Of a stretch of DNA of 64,000 nt, positions 43,435 to 54,526 are shown piece after piece; within the stretch, counting starts at the first letter, position 1; the number at the start of each line of letters is the position of its first letter. The DNA is from Enterobacter oligotrophicus (GTDB taxonomy: Bacteria; Pseudomonadota; Gammaproteobacteria; Enterobacterales; Enterobacteriaceae), in the NCBI RefSeq assembly GCF_009176645.1, contig NZ_AP019007.1:2604001-2668000 (forward strand). The letters are read 5' to 3'. The position numbers and the translations under genes are program-made. The notes beneath the pieces are model-generated. The model searched no databases and was not told where the DNA came from. It saw only the letters and a program-made list of their open reading frames with translations.

Positions 43435-44820
43435 ATGACTACTCATCACTCGCTCTACAGCCAAATTCCTGCTACCGATCGCCTTCTTCGTGAGCCTGAC
43501 TTCCTTACCGTGCTGGCGCGCTTTGGTCATACCGCCACGGTCGACGTGCTGCGCCAGTTGCAGGACGAAGCCCGCCTGCATATCCAGACAGAAAACGCGC
43601 TGCCGGGCTGGTGTGCAGGCTGGGGGCAAGAGGCGGAACGGCGGCTGTCTGCGAACGCGCAAGGTGCCCTGCGTCCGGTGATCAATCTGACGGGGACGGT
43701 GTTACATACCAACCTGGGACGGGCGCAGCAGGCCGAAGAGGCAGTGGCTGCGGTGACACAGGCCATGCGCTCACCGGTTACGCTGGAGTACGATCTCGAC
43801 GGTGCCGGACGCGGCCATCGTGACAGGGCGCTGGCAGATATACTCTGTCAACTGACCGGTGCAGAAGACGCCTGCATTGTGAATAACAACGCCGCAGCAG
43901 TGCTGCTGATGCTGGCTGCCACGGCGGGTGGTAAAGAGGTCGTCGTTTCACGTGGTGAGCTGGTGGAGATTGGCGGTGCGTTTCGCATCCCGGACGTTAT
44001 GCGCCAGGCGGGCTGCACGCTGCACGAAGTGGGCACCACCAACCGTACCCATGCGAAAGATTATCGCGCCGCGGTGAACGAAAACACCGCGTTGCTGATG
44101 AAGGTACACACCAGCAACTACCACATCGAAGGCTTTACCAAAGCGGTGGAAGAGGCTGAACTGGCCGCGATCGGGCATGAACTGAATGTGCCGGTGATTG
44201 CCGATCTCGGCAGCGGTTCGCTGGTGGATTTAAGCCAGTACGGTCTGCCGAAAGAGCCAATGGTGCAGGAGATGATTGCCGCTGGTGTGAGCCTGGTGAG
44301 TTTTTCCGGCGACAAACTGCTGGGTGGGCCGCAGGCGGGGATTATTGTCGGTAAGCGAGATCTGATTGCCCAGCTACAACAGCATCCGCTGAAACGCGCC
44401 CTGCGTGCCGATAAAATGACGCTCGCCGCACTGGAAGCGACCCTGAGACTTTATCTCCACCCGGAGAAGCTGGCGGAACGCCTGCCAACGCTGCGTCTGT
44501 TAACGCGTGATGCCGCCTCGATTCGCGCGCAGGGCGAATTATTGCTGCCGCAGGTCACGCCGCATTACCCAGATTTTGACGTTCGCGTGGAACCCTGCCA
44601 GTCACAGATTGGTAGCGGCTCGCTGCCGGTGGACAGGCTGCCGAGCGAAGCGCTAACGTTTACGCCGCGCGATGGACGTGGCAGCCAGCTTGAGGCGCTG
44701 TCGGCCCGCTGGCGGGCATTGCCGACGCCCGTTATCGGTCGTATTTACGATGGTCGCATGTGGCTGGATTTGCGCTGCCTTGAAGATGAAAAGCAGTTTC
44801 TGGAGATGCTGTCGAAATGA
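43435..44820 (+). CDS. selA: Selenocysteine synthase (L-seryl-tRNA(Sec) selenium transferase)
   Basis: A 461-residue PLP enzyme matching E. coli SelA. It forms a large homomeric ring and converts seryl-tRNA(Sec) to selenocysteyl-tRNA(Sec) with selenophosphate. The PLP lysine is Lys294 in [13 protein letters not shown], and the preceding domains ([23 protein letters not shown]) are well conserved. The N-terminal 70 residues, the tRNA-binding part, are the most diverged from K-12. The start at 43435 ([10 protein letters not shown]) fits K-12 and has AGG seven bases upstream. Its stop overlaps selB in ATGA. Confidence 0.97.
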   Translation: MTTHHSLYSQIPATDRLLREPDFLTVLARFGHTATVDVLRQLQDEARLHIQTENALPGWCAGWGQEAERRLSANAQGALRPVINLTGTVLHTNLGRAQQAEEAVAAVTQAMRSPVTLEYDLDGAGRGHRDRALADILCQLTGAEDACIVNNNAAAVLLMLAATAGGKEVVVSRGELVEIGGAFRIPDVMRQAGCTLHEVGTTNRTHAKDYRAAVNENTALLMKVHTSNYHIEGFTKAVEEAELAAIGHELNVPVIADLGSGSLVDLSQYGLPKEPMVQEMIAAGVSLVSFSGDKLLGGPQAGIIVGKRDLIAQLQQHPLKRALRADKMTLAALEATLRLYLHPEKLAERLPTLRLLTRDAASIRAQGELLLPQVTPHYPDFDVRVEPCQSQIGSGSLPVDRLPSEALTFTPRDGRGSQLEALSARWRALPTPVIGRIYDGRMWLDLRCLEDEKQFLEMLSK

Positions 44821-46655
44821 TTATTGCCACCGCCGGTCACGTTGACCACGGAAAAACCACCTTATTGCAGGCCATTACGGGCGTGAATGCCGATCGCCTG
44901 CCGGAAGAGAAAAAACGCGGCATGACCATCGACCTGGGTTATGCCTACTGGCCGCAACCCGATGGCCGCGTGCTGGGCTTTATCGACGTGCCCGGCCACG
45001 AAAAATTTCTTTCCAATATGCTGGCGGGCGTGGGCGGTATTGATCACGCGCTGTTGGTGGTGGCGTGTGATGACGGTGTGATGGCGCAAACGCGTGAACA
45101 TCTGGCGATCCTGCAACTAACGGGCAATCCGCAACTGACCGTCGCGCTTACCAAAGCTGACCGCGTGGATGAGGCGCGCATTAACGCGGTGTGCGAAATG
45201 GTGCAGGCGACTTTGCGGGAATATGGTTTTGCCGATGCGCCGCTTTTTGTCACCGTAGCAACGGAAGGGCGCGGGATTGATGCACTTCGCGACCATTTAC
45301 AGCACCTCACATCGCGTGAACATGCCAGCCATCACAGCTTCCGCCTGGCGATCGACAGGGCGTTTACCGTCAAAGGTGCTGGCCTGGTTGTAACTGGCAC
45401 GGCACTGAGCGGTGAAGTGCACGTGGGCGATACGCTATGGCTGACGGGCGTCAACAAACCGATGCGCGTGCGTGGTCTCCATGCACAGAACCAGCCGGTG
45501 GAGCAGGCTCACGCCGGGCAACGTATCGCGCTCAATATTGCAGGCGATGCCGAAAAAGAGAGGCTCAGCCGTGGCGACTGGCTGCTGGCTGACGCACCGC
45601 CAGAGCCATCTGAGCGGGTCATCGTCTCCCTGCAGACGCATATCCCTCTGACCCAATGGCAGCCGCTGCATATTCACCACGCAGCCAGCCATATCACCGG
45701 GCGCGTGTCGCTGCTGGAAAACGATCTTGCTGAACTGGTGTTCGATTCTCCGCTCTGGCTTGCGGATAACGATCGTCTGGTGCTGCGCGATATCTCGGCG
45801 CGGGAAACGCTGGCCGGGGCACGCGTGGTGACGCTCAATCCGCCACGCCGTGGCAAGCGCAAGCCTGAATATTTGCAGTGGCTGGCGGCGCTGGCCCAGG
45901 CCAGCGATGATAAGGCCGCGTTGCGGGTCCATCTTGAGCGTGGTGCCGTGAATCTCGCTGATTTTGCATGGGCGCGCCAGCTGAGCGGCGATGGGCTACG
46001 TCTTCTGACTCAGGAGCCTGGTTTTATCCAGGCCGGGTACAGCCTGCTGAATGCGCCCGTTGCGGCACGCTGGCAGTGCAAAGTGCTGGACACGCTTGCT
46101 ACATACCACGAGCAGCATCAGGATGAACCAGGCCCAGGGCGCGAACGCCTGCGGCGCATGGCATTACCGATGGAAGACGACGCGCTGGTGTTGTTGCTCA
46201 TCGAAAACATGCGTGAAAGCGGCGTGATTCAAAGTCATCACGGCTGGCTGCATCTGCCGGATCACAAAGCTGGTTTTACGGATGAACAAGAGGCGGTCTG
46301 GCAAAAAGCGTCGTCGCTCTTTAACGATGAACCCTGGTGGGTTCGCGATCTTGCGCGTGAAACCGGAACCGAAGAGCAGGTGATGCGCCAGGTTTTACGC
46401 CACGCGGCACAGCAGGGGCTGATTGTGGCGATCGTGAAAGATCGCTATTACCGTAACGATCGGATCGTCGCATTTGCCAACATGATCCGCGAACTCGATC
46501 AGGCGCGAGGCTCCACCTGTGCGGCAGATTTTCGCGATCGGCTGAATGTCGGACGCAAGCTGGCCATTCAGATCCTGGAATATTTCAACCGTATCGGGTT
46601 CACGCGCCGCCGGGGCAATGACCATGTGCTCCGCGACGCGCAACTGTTCCCCTAA
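44817..46655 (+). CDS. selB: Selenocysteine-specific elongation factor
   Basis: A 612-residue translational GTPase. The G motifs are GHVDHGKT at residues 7-14, DVPGHEKF near 60 and TKAD near 115. EF-Tu-like domains II-III follow, then four C-terminal winged-helix domains that bind the SECIS hairpin of selenoprotein mRNAs. It delivers Sec-tRNA to UGA codons. It starts inside the selA stop (ATGA). The pair implies that the genome also encodes selC, selD and selenoproteins such as formate dehydrogenases, none of which lies in this window. Confidence 0.97.
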   Translation: MIIATAGHVDHGKTTLLQAITGVNADRLPEEKKRGMTIDLGYAYWPQPDGRVLGFIDVPGHEKFLSNMLAGVGGIDHALLVVACDDGVMAQTREHLAILQLTGNPQLTVALTKADRVDEARINAVCEMVQATLREYGFADAPLFVTVATEGRGIDALRDHLQHLTSREHASHHSFRLAIDRAFTVKGAGLVVTGTALSGEVHVGDTLWLTGVNKPMRVRGLHAQNQPVEQAHAGQRIALNIAGDAEKERLSRGDWLLADAPPEPSERVIVSLQTHIPLTQWQPLHIHHAASHITGRVSLLENDLAELVFDSPLWLADNDRLVLRDISARETLAGARVVTLNPPRRGKRKPEYLQWLAALAQASDDKAALRVHLERGAVNLADFAWARQLSGDGLRLLTQEPGFIQAGYSLLNAPVAARWQCKVLDTLATYHEQHQDEPGPGRERLRRMALPMEDDALVLLLIENMRESGVIQSHHGWLHLPDHKAGFTDEQEAVWQKASSLFNDEPWWVRDLARETGTEEQVMRQVLRHAAQQGLIVAIVKDRYYRNDRIVAFANMIRELDQARGSTCAADFRDRLNVGRKLAIQILEYFNRIGFTRRRGNDHVLRDAQLFP

Positions 46656-47536
46656 GCGCGACGCGCGAGTTTTTGCTTCGCCAGCCAGACCGCACCCAGC
46701 CTTCCCGCCTGGTTGCCCAGTTCGCAGGGGAGAATAGGCACCCTGAGCGCCTCCCACTCCTCGAACCGCTGTAAATATTTATCGAGCAGGAGATAGATTT
46801 TCTCCTGCTCGCTAATGCCGCCGCCAATCAGTACCGCCTGCGGGTCAAACATGGAAATCACGCTGTAGACGCCGCGCGACAGAAAATTCGCCCACTCCTC
46901 AATGGCTTCGCGCAGATGTACGTCGCTTTCCATCCGTTTAAACAGTTCCTCGCCGTGGGGCATTTCATCCTCCGACAGTGCCAGTGCGCGGCTGCAGGCT
47001 TTCATCAGGCCGCTGGCAGAGGCAACCTCATGCATTGGTTCGCCCTTGTCCCCCACGGGCAGCACGCCAAATTCGCCAGCACGGTAATGCGACCCGCGAT
47101 AGAGATCGCCTTCCATCACGATCCCACCGCCGATGCCCGTACCGATGGTGATGCAGACGAAATTTTCGAAATCTCTGCCCGCGCCGCGCCAGCGTTCACC
47201 CAGTGCTGCGCAGTTAGCATCGTTTTCCGCGGTCACCGGAAGATCGGTCAGCCCGGCAAAAAGCGCGCACAGGTTTTTACCGTCAAGATAATCGAGTGCG
47301 CCCGCTTTTGCCGCTTCGCCAGTATGGTGGTTAATATGGCCGGGAAAACTCACGCCGATGCCGACAATGTTATGTTCTTTCCGGTACGCTTCCACCACGG
47401 CTTTCCACTTCTGTTTGAAGGTATTTTCATCGTCAGGCGTGTCGAATTCTTCGGACGTTAATTCCTTGCCGTTTTCATCAATCACACCGTGTTTGATATG
47501 GGTTCCACCCACGTCAAAGCCGATAAATAGCTGCAT
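46652..47536 (-). CDS. ROK-family sugar kinase
   Basis: A 294-residue protein from ATG 47536 (MQLFIGFDVGGTHIKHG) with a GAGGAA site seven bases upstream. It has the ASKHA ATP-binding motif DVGGTHIK near residue 8, the catalytic-base region VTAENDANCAALGERW (Asp106), IGTGIGGGIV near 135 and an adenosine motif LIGGGIS near 250. The zinc-binding CxCGxxGCxE element of many ROK kinases is absent; the region reads GEFGVLPVGDKGEPMHE. The sugar is unknown, with glucose, fructose or a glucoside as possibilities. There is no helix-turn-helix, so it is not a repressor. It converges on selB (4-bp overlap), is divergent from aldB, and occupies the K-12 place of yiaY. Confidence 0.87.
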   Translation of the reverse strand: MQLFIGFDVGGTHIKHGVIDENGKELTSEEFDTPDDENTFKQKWKAVVEAYRKEHNIVGIGVSFPGHINHHTGEAAKAGALDYLDGKNLCALFAGLTDLPVTAENDANCAALGERWRGAGRDFENFVCITIGTGIGGGIVMEGDLYRGSHYRAGEFGVLPVGDKGEPMHEVASASGLMKACSRALALSEDEMPHGEELFKRMESDVHLREAIEEWANFLSRGVYSVISMFDPQAVLIGGGISEQEKIYLLLDKYLQRFEEWEALRVPILPCELGNQAGRLGAVWLAKQKLARRA

Positions 47537-47701
47537 AGCGTCGTTCCTCGTGAGCCTTTTAGCAGTTAAGTATGGCTCAGCAACAGAAACGAAACGTAAA
47601 GTACGGTAATCCGTGATACGGCTCGTAAAGCCGTCACCCACTGGCGAGAAAATCGCCAGCCGGAACTACCCTTGTTGTACACCAACAGCAAGGAGATGGT
47701 C

Positions 47702-49240
47702 ATGACAAACAATCCTCCCTCATCGCGCATTCAGCCTGGCGAGTATGGTTTTCCCCTCAAGCTAAAACCGCGTTATGACAACTTTATTGGCGGCGACTGG
47801 GTGCCGCCCGTCGACGGTGAATACTATTCCAATCTGACGCCCGTTACCGGTCAGCCGCTGTGTGAGATAGCCAGCTCAGGCAAGCGTGATATCGATCTGG
47901 CGCTGGATGCCGCACACAAAGTCAAAGATCAGTGGGGGCGCACCTCCGTTCAGGACCGGGCCGCCATATTGTTCAAAATCGCCGATCGGATGGAGCAGAA
48001 TCTGGAGCTGCTGGCGACGGCAGAAACCTGGGACAACGGTAAACCGATCCGTGAAACCATGGCGGCGGATGTCCCGCTGGCGATTGACCACTTCCGCTAT
48101 TTTGCCTCCTGCATCCGTGCGCAGGAGGGCGGTATAAGCGAGGTCGACAGTGACACCGTGGCATACCATTTCCACGAGCCGTTGGGCGTGGTAGGGCAAA
48201 TTATTCCGTGGAACTTCCCGCTGCTGATGGCGAGCTGGAAAATGGCCCCCGCGCTGGCTGCGGGTAATTGTGTCGTGCTTAAACCCGCGCGCTTAACGCC
48301 GCTGTCGGTGCTGCTGCTGATGGAGGTGATTGGCGACCTGCTGCCCGCGGGCGTGATTAACGTAGTTAACGGTGCCGGGGGCGAGATTGGGGAATATCTG
48401 GCAACCTCAAAGCGCATCGCCAAAGTGGCCTTTACCGGCTCGACGGAAGTGGGCCAGCAGATCATGCAGTACGCGACCCAGAACATTATTCCGGTAACGC
48501 TGGAGCTGGGCGGCAAATCGCCGAACATCTTCTTTGCGGATGTGATGGATGAAGAGGACGCTTTCTTTGATAAGGCGCTGGAAGGTTTTGCCCTGTTTGC
48601 TTTTAACCAGGGTGAAGTCTGTACCTGCCCAAGCCGCGCGCTGGTGCAGGAGTCCATTTACGAACGCTTTATGGAGCGGGCGATCCGTCGCGTGGAAACG
48701 ATTCGCAGTGGTAACCCGCTTGATAGCGTGACGCAAATGGGCGCGCAGGTATCACACGGACAGCTGGAAACCATCCTTAACTACATTGATATCGGTAAGA
48801 AAGAAGGGGCTGATGTCCTGACCGGTGGCCGACGTAAAGTGCTGGGCGGCGATCTGCAGGAAGGGTATTACCTTGAACCGACGATCCTGTCTGGCAAGAA
48901 CAATATGCGCGTCTTCCAGGAGGAGATCTTTGGTCCGGTGCTGGCCGTGACAACCTTTAAAACGATGGAAGAAGCGCTGGAGATCGCCAACGATACTCAG
49001 TATGGCCTGGGCGCGGGCGTCTGGAGCCGTAACGGTAATCTGGCCTATAAGATGGGACGCGGCATTCAGGCCGGACGCGTCTGGACCAACTGCTATCACG
49101 CTTATCCGGCACATGCGGCGTTTGGCGGCTACAAGCAGTCCGGCATCGGGCGTGAAACGCATAAAATGATGCTGGAGCATTATCAGCAAACTAAATGCCT
49201 GCTGGTCAGCTATTCCGATAAACCGTTGGGACTGTTTTAA
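47702..49240 (+). CDS. aldB: Aldehyde dehydrogenase AldB
   Basis: A 512-residue enzyme from ATG 47702 ([18 protein letters not shown]), the start and length of E. coli AldB. It oxidises acetaldehyde and related aldehydes with NADP+. The catalytic cysteine is Cys307 in [13 protein letters not shown], the general base lies in [13 protein letters not shown] near 270, and the cofactor loop is FTGSTEVGQ near 245. AAGGAG lies upstream; the in-frame ATG at 47696 is too close to it. In E. coli aldB is a stationary-phase gene controlled by RpoS, CRP and Fis. It converges on yiaU. Confidence 0.97.
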   Translation: MTNNPPSSRIQPGEYGFPLKLKPRYDNFIGGDWVPPVDGEYYSNLTPVTGQPLCEIASSGKRDIDLALDAAHKVKDQWGRTSVQDRAAILFKIADRMEQNLELLATAETWDNGKPIRETMAADVPLAIDHFRYFASCIRAQEGGISEVDSDTVAYHFHEPLGVVGQIIPWNFPLLMASWKMAPALAAGNCVVLKPARLTPLSVLLLMEVIGDLLPAGVINVVNGAGGEIGEYLATSKRIAKVAFTGSTEVGQQIMQYATQNIIPVTLELGGKSPNIFFADVMDEEDAFFDKALEGFALFAFNQGEVCTCPSRALVQESIYERFMERAIRRVETIRSGNPLDSVTQMGAQVSHGQLETILNYIDIGKKEGADVLTGGRRKVLGGDLQEGYYLEPTILSGKNNMRVFQEEIFGPVLAVTTFKTMEEALEIANDTQYGLGAGVWSRNGNLAYKMGRGIQAGRVWTNCYHAYPAHAAFGGYKQSGIGRETHKMMLEHYQQTKCLLVSYSDKPLGLF

Positions 49241-49248
49241 TTCTCCTG

Positions 49249-50199
49249 TTAAGGCCGTCTGGCGACGGCCTGCCTGATACGCTGGCGCAGGCTGTTGAGT
49301 ACGCCATCAAGCACATATTGCACACGCCAGGGTTGGTATTCCCGCTTACGGAAAATAGCCATTAAATCCAGCCACCATTCCTCCTGATGAGAAAAACAAG
49401 GAACCAACGTCCCTTCTTCAATCTCTTTTTGCAGGCTTTCCTTTGGCGCGAAAACAATTCCAAGATGATTGCGGGCCAGCTCCAGAGCCGTTTGTGTATT
49501 ATCACAAATATAATTCCCGCTAACTTTATAGTCCCGAACATCTTCACTATTGTGCATACGAAAACGCCAGATATTAGAATCATCTACCAGTATTGACTCC
49601 AGGAGAATGCAGGAGTGGTTGCTTAAATCTTCCGGGCTATTTACAGGATGCTTTTTTATATATTCAGGCGTGGCAAAGGCGGTAACGGAGTATTGAGTAA
49701 GCAGGCAGGCCACCAGATTTTCATCTTTGGGTGGCGCATAGGTAATTAAAATATCGCAATCATCCGGGAAAGAAACGCCTTCAATAAGTTCGTAACGATC
49801 GGGATTATACGTTTTCAGGCAAATACGAATATCGCCGATTTCTGCGATCTCATGTATGACATGGCGCGCCAGATAAGTGACGATGCCTGTTGGGCCGTAG
49901 ATCGTAACGCGCCCCCGTTTTTCATGCTTATAATCTGCTATGAAATTAATGAGTTGGCTATTTTTATCCAGCGAGTCGTTGATATAAGGTAACAGGGCCT
50001 CACCAAATTGGGTAAGCGCCAGTTGGCGGGTAGTACGTTCAAAAACCTTGAGGCCCACGCGCGTTTCAAAATCAGAAAGATATTTGCTCACATTGGCCTG
50101 CGCCATCCCAAGCAGAGCGGCTGCATCCCCAATGCTGCGAGTGTCGGCGATGACAGAAATAATTTTTAATTCACGCGGCTTCAATTGTAGCTTATTCAT
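49249..50199 (-). CDS. yiaU: LysR-type regulator YiaU
   Basis: A 316-residue LysR protein starting MNKLQLKPRELKIISVIA, which matches the K-12 YiaU start as remembered. The helix-turn-helix is GDAAALLGMAQANVSKYLSDFE, followed by a substrate-binding domain of unknown ligand. It is divergent from yiaT, the same pairing as in K-12, so YiaU probably controls that outer-membrane protein. Codons at 50208-50200 add MRM and are less likely. A hairpin AGGCCGTC-TGGC-GACGGCCT (49252-49271) overlaps its 3' end. Confidence 0.9.
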   Translation of the reverse strand: MNKLQLKPRELKIISVIADTRSIGDAAALLGMAQANVSKYLSDFETRVGLKVFERTTRQLALTQFGEALLPYINDSLDKNSQLINFIADYKHEKRGRVTIYGPTGIVTYLARHVIHEIAEIGDIRICLKTYNPDRYELIEGVSFPDDCDILITYAPPKDENLVACLLTQYSVTAFATPEYIKKHPVNSPEDLSNHSCILLESILVDDSNIWRFRMHNSEDVRDYKVSGNYICDNTQTALELARNHLGIVFAPKESLQKEIEEGTLVPCFSHQEEWWLDLMAIFRKREYQPWRVQYVLDGVLNSLRQRIRQAVARRP

Positions 50200-50226
50200 C
50201 ATGCGCACTCATCTATATGATTTTAT

Positions 50227-50240
50227 ATATAATATTATAT
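50227..50240. promoter_or_regulatory. Palindrome in the yiaU-yiaT intergenic region
   Basis: ATATAATATTATAT is a perfect 14-bp palindrome in an otherwise very AT-rich divergent promoter. LysR-type regulators bind such A/T dyads, so it is a candidate YiaU operator or a double -10 region. Confidence 0.4.
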
Positions 50241-50319
50241 AAACTGTGTCGTTGCATTGGTAAATTTGTAACCATTATTATGCGCCTCGCTTGTTCGGCG
50301 TTTTAATGGAATGCATACA

Positions 50320-51060
50320 ATGATTATCAAAAATAATTTACTCATCGCTGCTGCGTTATTTGCATCCTCATCCGCAATGGCCAGTGACTTTTCAATTGGG
50401 GCTGGTGCATTATTTAATGAGTCGCCTTACAAAGGGTATAACGAAAATACTATCGCAGTACCTTTAATTAGCTACGAAGGCGACAATTTCTATCTGCGTC
50501 AAACCACGGGTGGGTGGGTATTGTGGAAGGACAGCAAAAATGAAATCAGCCTGACCGCATCCTGGATGCCGCTGTATTTTGACCCGGATGACAATGACGA
50601 TCCTCAGATGAAGCGCCTGGATGAACGTAAGGCCTCCGCATTCCTGGGTGGCGCGTATTACCGTCACGAAAGCTGGGGGAGCCTGAAATTTGCCGTTTCC
50701 GGCGATGCAATGGATGAAAGCGGCGGTATGATGGGTGAAATTTCTTACTTCCATCCCATTCGGCTGGCGCGCCTGACGCTGATCCCGTCTGCGGGCGTTT
50801 TCTATAGCGATGAAAGCTATAACGACTATTACTACGGCGTGTCCGGCAGCGAGTCTCGCCGTTCTGGCCTGGACGAATACACTGCTGGTGATAGCTGGAC
50901 GCCATACGTTGGCCTTGTGGCGAAATATCAACTGACGCAGAGCCTGTTCCTGAATGCCAGCGCGATGTATACCGTATTGCCTGACGACGTGAAAAACAGC
51001 CCGATGATCGACCGCGACGACAGCTTCGCGCTAATGACAGGCCTGACCTGGCGTTTTTGA
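50320..51060 (+). CDS. yiaT: MipA/OmpV-family outer membrane protein YiaT
   Basis: A 246-residue protein. A signal peptide (MIIKNNLLIAAALFASSSAMA) precedes DFSIGAGALFNESPYKGY. Alternating aromatic beta-strand patterns run to the terminal Phe (GLTWRF), typical of an outer-membrane barrel. It matches E. coli YiaT, including the SPMIDRD segment near the end. The function is unknown. MipA relatives scaffold murein enzymes, but no such role is shown for YiaT. ATG 50320 has TGGA nine bases upstream; ATG 50311 directly abuts it. Confidence 0.92.
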   Translation: MIIKNNLLIAAALFASSSAMASDFSIGAGALFNESPYKGYNENTIAVPLISYEGDNFYLRQTTGGWVLWKDSKNEISLTASWMPLYFDPDDNDDPQMKRLDERKASAFLGGAYYRHESWGSLKFAVSGDAMDESGGMMGEISYFHPIRLARLTLIPSAGVFYSDESYNDYYYGVSGSESRRSGLDEYTAGDSWTPYVGLVAKYQLTQSLFLNASAMYTVLPDDVKNSPMIDRDDSFALMTGLTWRF

Positions 51061-51109
51061 GGGTATAAAAACCGGGAGGCGGCTTAGCCTGACCCGGCGT
51101 ATTTTTAAC

Positions 51110-51131
51110 GCCTTCTCCCGTGGGAGAAGGC
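51110..51131. terminator. Hairpin between yiaT and the GH127 gene
   Basis: CCTTCTCCC-GT-GGGAGAAGG, a perfect nine-base stem between convergent genes. It resembles the CCCTCTCCC repeat family. No T-run follows on either side, so its role in termination is uncertain. Confidence 0.5.
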
Positions 51132-51159
51132 TGGTGCAAGGGCAACAGGCCGAAAACCG

Positions 51160-53115
51160 CTATGCCTCATCCACCCATATCCGCATCTCCCCCTCGCCCC
51201 GGTTAGCCCAACTGAACCACGGAATGAACGTCAACGTTTGGGACTGACGCTGCACCGGTGAGCGGTCGTACTGCCAGAGCGCCGCGGCTTCCGCCTCTGA
51301 GGAGCGACGAGCAACGCCCTCAGCCTGAATCAGCACCTTGTGCGCAAAAATCCCTTTCCCTTCAAACATCCGAAATTCGCTGTCAGCGGGCAGGGCGAGG
51401 TTATGTAAGTCCGCACCGTTGTCAGCCTCTTCCAGGCAGTAAACCAGCGGGCCGCGCTGTAGTGCGACCTTGCCCGCCTGCTGGCGCACCTGCGGATTGC
51501 CATACACGCGGCGAACCGGCATGGGTAGTGTCAGCGTTAATGTATCTCCTTCCTGCCAGTTGCGCGTGAGACAGAGATAACCGCGCGATACCTCGCCCGT
51601 TACGGCTTCACCATTTAATGTCACTTCAGGGTTTGCACACCAGTCAGGAAGCCGCAGGGCCAACGTATGAGTCACAGGAACAGGTGACGTGATTTCGATT
51701 TTCACCTGTTCATGCCACGGATAGTTGCCGCTAATACGCAGTTGCAGCGTCTGGTTTCCAACCGGGATAGCGATGTCGTTCCCCACGTAGAGGTTGATAA
51801 ACAGCGCATCCGGGCGGACGGTATAGATGTAATGGCCCAGCGACGTCAGGACGCGAGCGATATTTGGCGGGCAGCAGGCACAGCCAAACCAGCGCTGGCG
51901 AACGGGTTTCACGTGATCGTAAATGTGATTAAATGCCAGCGTCTTAGGATGCACTTCAAGCGGGTTGACGTAGAAAAAATGTTTACCATCCAGCGCCATA
52001 CCGCCCAGTACCGTGTTGTAAAGCGCACGTTCCATTACGTCGGCATAGTGGCTGTCTGCCTCCATCTCCAGCATCCGCCGGGCAAACATCATCAGACCAA
52101 TTGAGGCGCAGCTTTCAGCGTAAACCGTATCATTGGGCAGATCGTAATCACTGCTGAAGGCTTCTCCGCTGCTCTGGGAGCCAATCCCGCCGGTGATATA
52201 TAGCTGGCGCTGAGCCATGTTATTCCACAAGCGAAGGCAGTCCTGGCGTTTTCCTTCGTCATTGCTCAGGCGCGCCAGGTGTGCCATGCCCGTCATCAGA
52301 TAGACGAAACGTACAGCGTGGCCGATGGCCGTTTGCTGTTCGGAAAGCGGCTGATGCGCCTGGCTGTAGGCTTTGTCTTTGACCATCCACGCCGGACCAT
52401 AGTTATGCCAGTGCGAGGTTTTGCCGCGTTTTTCGTACTCGATATCGTAGAAGTGAGGCTGTACGCCACGTTCTTCGATAAAATATTTCACCAGGTTCAG
52501 GTAACGCGGTTCCTGCGTCACGTCGTAAAGCCGCATGAGCGCCAGTTCAATTTCCGGGTGACCCGGATAACCATGCAACTGGTGCTCGCCAGGGCCAAAC
52601 ACACTGTCGATATGATCCGCCAGCCTGCATACCACCTCCAGCAGTCGGCGCTTCCCGGTTCCCTGGAAATACGCCACGCCAGCTTCAATCATATGCCCGG
52701 CGCAGTATAACTCGTGGCACTCGGCCAGATTCGTCCAGCGCTCTGCGGGTGCCTTTACCGTGAAGTACGTATTGAGATAACCATCTTCACACTGCGCCGC
52801 CGCAACCAGCTCAATCACCTCGTCGGCGGTTTTTTCCAGCGCCGTATCGGGCTTCTGGCACAACGACCACGCTACAGCTTCCAGCCATTTCGCCACGTCG
52901 CTGTCCTGGAACACCATACCGTAGAACTCGCCCTGTTCCAGACCCGCCGCAATGCGGAAGTTGGTAATCGCGTGGCTCGGTTCGGCTTCCGTCACGCGAT
53001 CGTTCAGCGCATCCCACTGATAGGGGATCACCACATCACGTACCAGCTGTTGATACTGGCCAAGAAACGGGTCGTTGATTTTCAGTTTGTGCAGGTCGGC
53101 TTCCATTATGGACAT
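51160..53115 (-). CDS. GH127 beta-L-arabinofuranosidase
   Basis: A 651-residue protein of the GH127 (DUF1680) family. Residues equivalent to the characterised Bifidobacterium HypBA1 are visible: Glu318 in GEAFSSDYDLPND (acid/base), Glu334 and Cys336 in YAESCASIG, and Cys414-Cys415 in CACCPPN (zinc ligands, Cys414 as nucleophile). The spacing of Glu318 and Glu334 equals that of HypBA1. It would release L-arabinose from beta-L-arabinofuranosides. No signal peptide is seen, so it acts in the cytosol on imported oligosaccharides. The start at 53115 (MSIMEADLHK) has AGGAG six bases upstream. It lies ten bases after the symporter gene, which it follows in one operon. Confidence 0.9.
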   Translation of the reverse strand: MSIMEADLHKLKINDPFLGQYQQLVRDVVIPYQWDALNDRVTEAEPSHAITNFRIAAGLEQGEFYGMVFQDSDVAKWLEAVAWSLCQKPDTALEKTADEVIELVAAAQCEDGYLNTYFTVKAPAERWTNLAECHELYCAGHMIEAGVAYFQGTGKRRLLEVVCRLADHIDSVFGPGEHQLHGYPGHPEIELALMRLYDVTQEPRYLNLVKYFIEERGVQPHFYDIEYEKRGKTSHWHNYGPAWMVKDKAYSQAHQPLSEQQTAIGHAVRFVYLMTGMAHLARLSNDEGKRQDCLRLWNNMAQRQLYITGGIGSQSSGEAFSSDYDLPNDTVYAESCASIGLMMFARRMLEMEADSHYADVMERALYNTVLGGMALDGKHFFYVNPLEVHPKTLAFNHIYDHVKPVRQRWFGCACCPPNIARVLTSLGHYIYTVRPDALFINLYVGNDIAIPVGNQTLQLRISGNYPWHEQVKIEITSPVPVTHTLALRLPDWCANPEVTLNGEAVTGEVSRGYLCLTRNWQEGDTLTLTLPMPVRRVYGNPQVRQQAGKVALQRGPLVYCLEEADNGADLHNLALPADSEFRMFEGKGIFAHKVLIQAEGVARRSSEAEAAALWQYDRSPVQRQSQTLTFIPWFSWANRGEGEMRIWVDEA

Positions 53116-53125
53116 AACATTCTCC

Positions 53126-54526
53126 TCAGGACTGTACGTGACGCTGGCGCAGGTCGGTGGCAATGCGCGACATCATGGGATTGTTGAGTCTGCACCAGCG
53201 GATAGAGACGGCCAGCAGCAGATGGAAAAGGGCAGGGAGCAGCGTCTCCATGGCGGTGATGCCCTGCAAAGACGCAGGCGTCTGGTTGCCTGCTCCTGGC
53301 TGATAGGCCACGACGATAAATACCAGGCTGATAATTCCGGCGCTGGAGGCCCACGCGAGCTTGATGAAAAACAGATTGAAGGCGAAGTTCATGCCCGATG
53401 AACGCACACCGTTTTTCCATTCCCCGTAGTCGTCGGCAAAGGCCATCAGCGAGAAGTGCAGCGGCAGCGTGAAGCCCAGAATGACGCCGTTACTTAAAAT
53501 GACTACCAGCCACAGCGTCTGATACGCAGGGCCACCGGGCAGGAACCACATTCCCGCAGCGAGCGCGGCCAGCACCAGATTGGTGTAGTAGTAGAGTTTG
53601 ACGGTATCGAATCGGCGGGACAGCGGGTTGACGATCACCGCGCCCAGGATGGCCGCAAAGGTGACCATGGTAAAAAACAACGAGGTGTAGGCGGTGCTGC
53701 CCTGCAGCACGTAGGTAATGAAGTACATATACCCGCCACCGCGAATGTTGAAGACGTTAATCAGCAGGAACGACATCACCAGCATCAGCAACAGCTGATC
53801 ATTCTTACGCAGACCCGCCAGATGCTCGCGCAGGGTGAATTTTCCCATTAGCGCCAGCGGCACGCGCTCACGCACCCAGAAGAAGCAACACAGGAACATG
53901 GCTACGGCGACAACGCACAGTACGCCAACGCCAAGCTGATAGCCTTTCGCGGCATTGCCCTGACCCAGCGCTGCAACCAGCCACGGTAGCCCAACGGAGA
54001 CTAAAAAACCTGCCACACCGCACAGCACAAAGCGCCAGGACTGGCAGGAGATAACCTCGCTATGGCGGGTGGTCATGGTGTTGATGAGCGCGCAGTAAGG
54101 CACATTGATAGCGGTATAGCCCACAGACAGCAGTAAATAGGTGCCAAACGCCCAGGCTATTTTCACGCCCATACTGGCTTCAGGTACGGTGAAGGTCAGC
54201 ACACCGATAATCCCGATGGGGAATGCCACCCACAACTGCCACGGGCGAAAACGGCCCCAGCGGCTCTGCGTGCGGTCTGCGATCACGCCCATTACCGGAT
54301 CGGATATGGCATCAAACACGCGCAGGGCGATAAACAGCGTGCCAACGAGTGCCGGTGTCAGGCCAAAAATATCGGTATAGAAAAAGGTAAGGAAATTCAT
54401 GATCAGGCAGGTTATTACCGTACCGCCCGCGTCACCCAGGCCGTAGCCAATTTTTTCGCGGACCGACAAACGGTCATCAATAGCCCGTTTTGCTATTTCT
54501 GCATCTGTAATCGGTGTGGAAGTCAT
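53126..54526 (-). CDS. GPH-family (MelB-like) sugar:cation symporter
   Basis: A 466-residue inner-membrane protein of the glycoside-pentoside-hexuronide family. Twelve hydrophobic segments and the family motifs [13 protein letters not shown] near residue 23, [28 protein letters not shown] near 70-95 and [16 protein letters not shown] near 375 are present. It is likely to import an arabinofuranoside or arabino-oligosaccharide that the downstream GH127 enzyme cleaves. The substrate is inferred from gene order. It is divergent from the AraC-type gene, with 224 bp between them. Confidence 0.9.
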   Translation of the reverse strand: MTSTPITDAEIAKRAIDDRLSVREKIGYGLGDAGGTVITCLIMNFLTFFYTDIFGLTPALVGTLFIALRVFDAISDPVMGVIADRTQSRWGRFRPWQLWVAFPIGIIGVLTFTVPEASMGVKIAWAFGTYLLLSVGYTAINVPYCALINTMTTRHSEVISCQSWRFVLCGVAGFLVSVGLPWLVAALGQGNAAKGYQLGVGVLCVVAVAMFLCCFFWVRERVPLALMGKFTLREHLAGLRKNDQLLLMLVMSFLLINVFNIRGGGYMYFITYVLQGSTAYTSLFFTMVTFAAILGAVIVNPLSRRFDTVKLYYYTNLVLAALAAGMWFLPGGPAYQTLWLVVILSNGVILGFTLPLHFSLMAFADDYGEWKNGVRSSGMNFAFNLFFIKLAWASSAGIISLVFIVVAYQPGAGNQTPASLQGITAMETLLPALFHLLLAVSIRWCRLNNPMMSRIATDLRQRHVQS

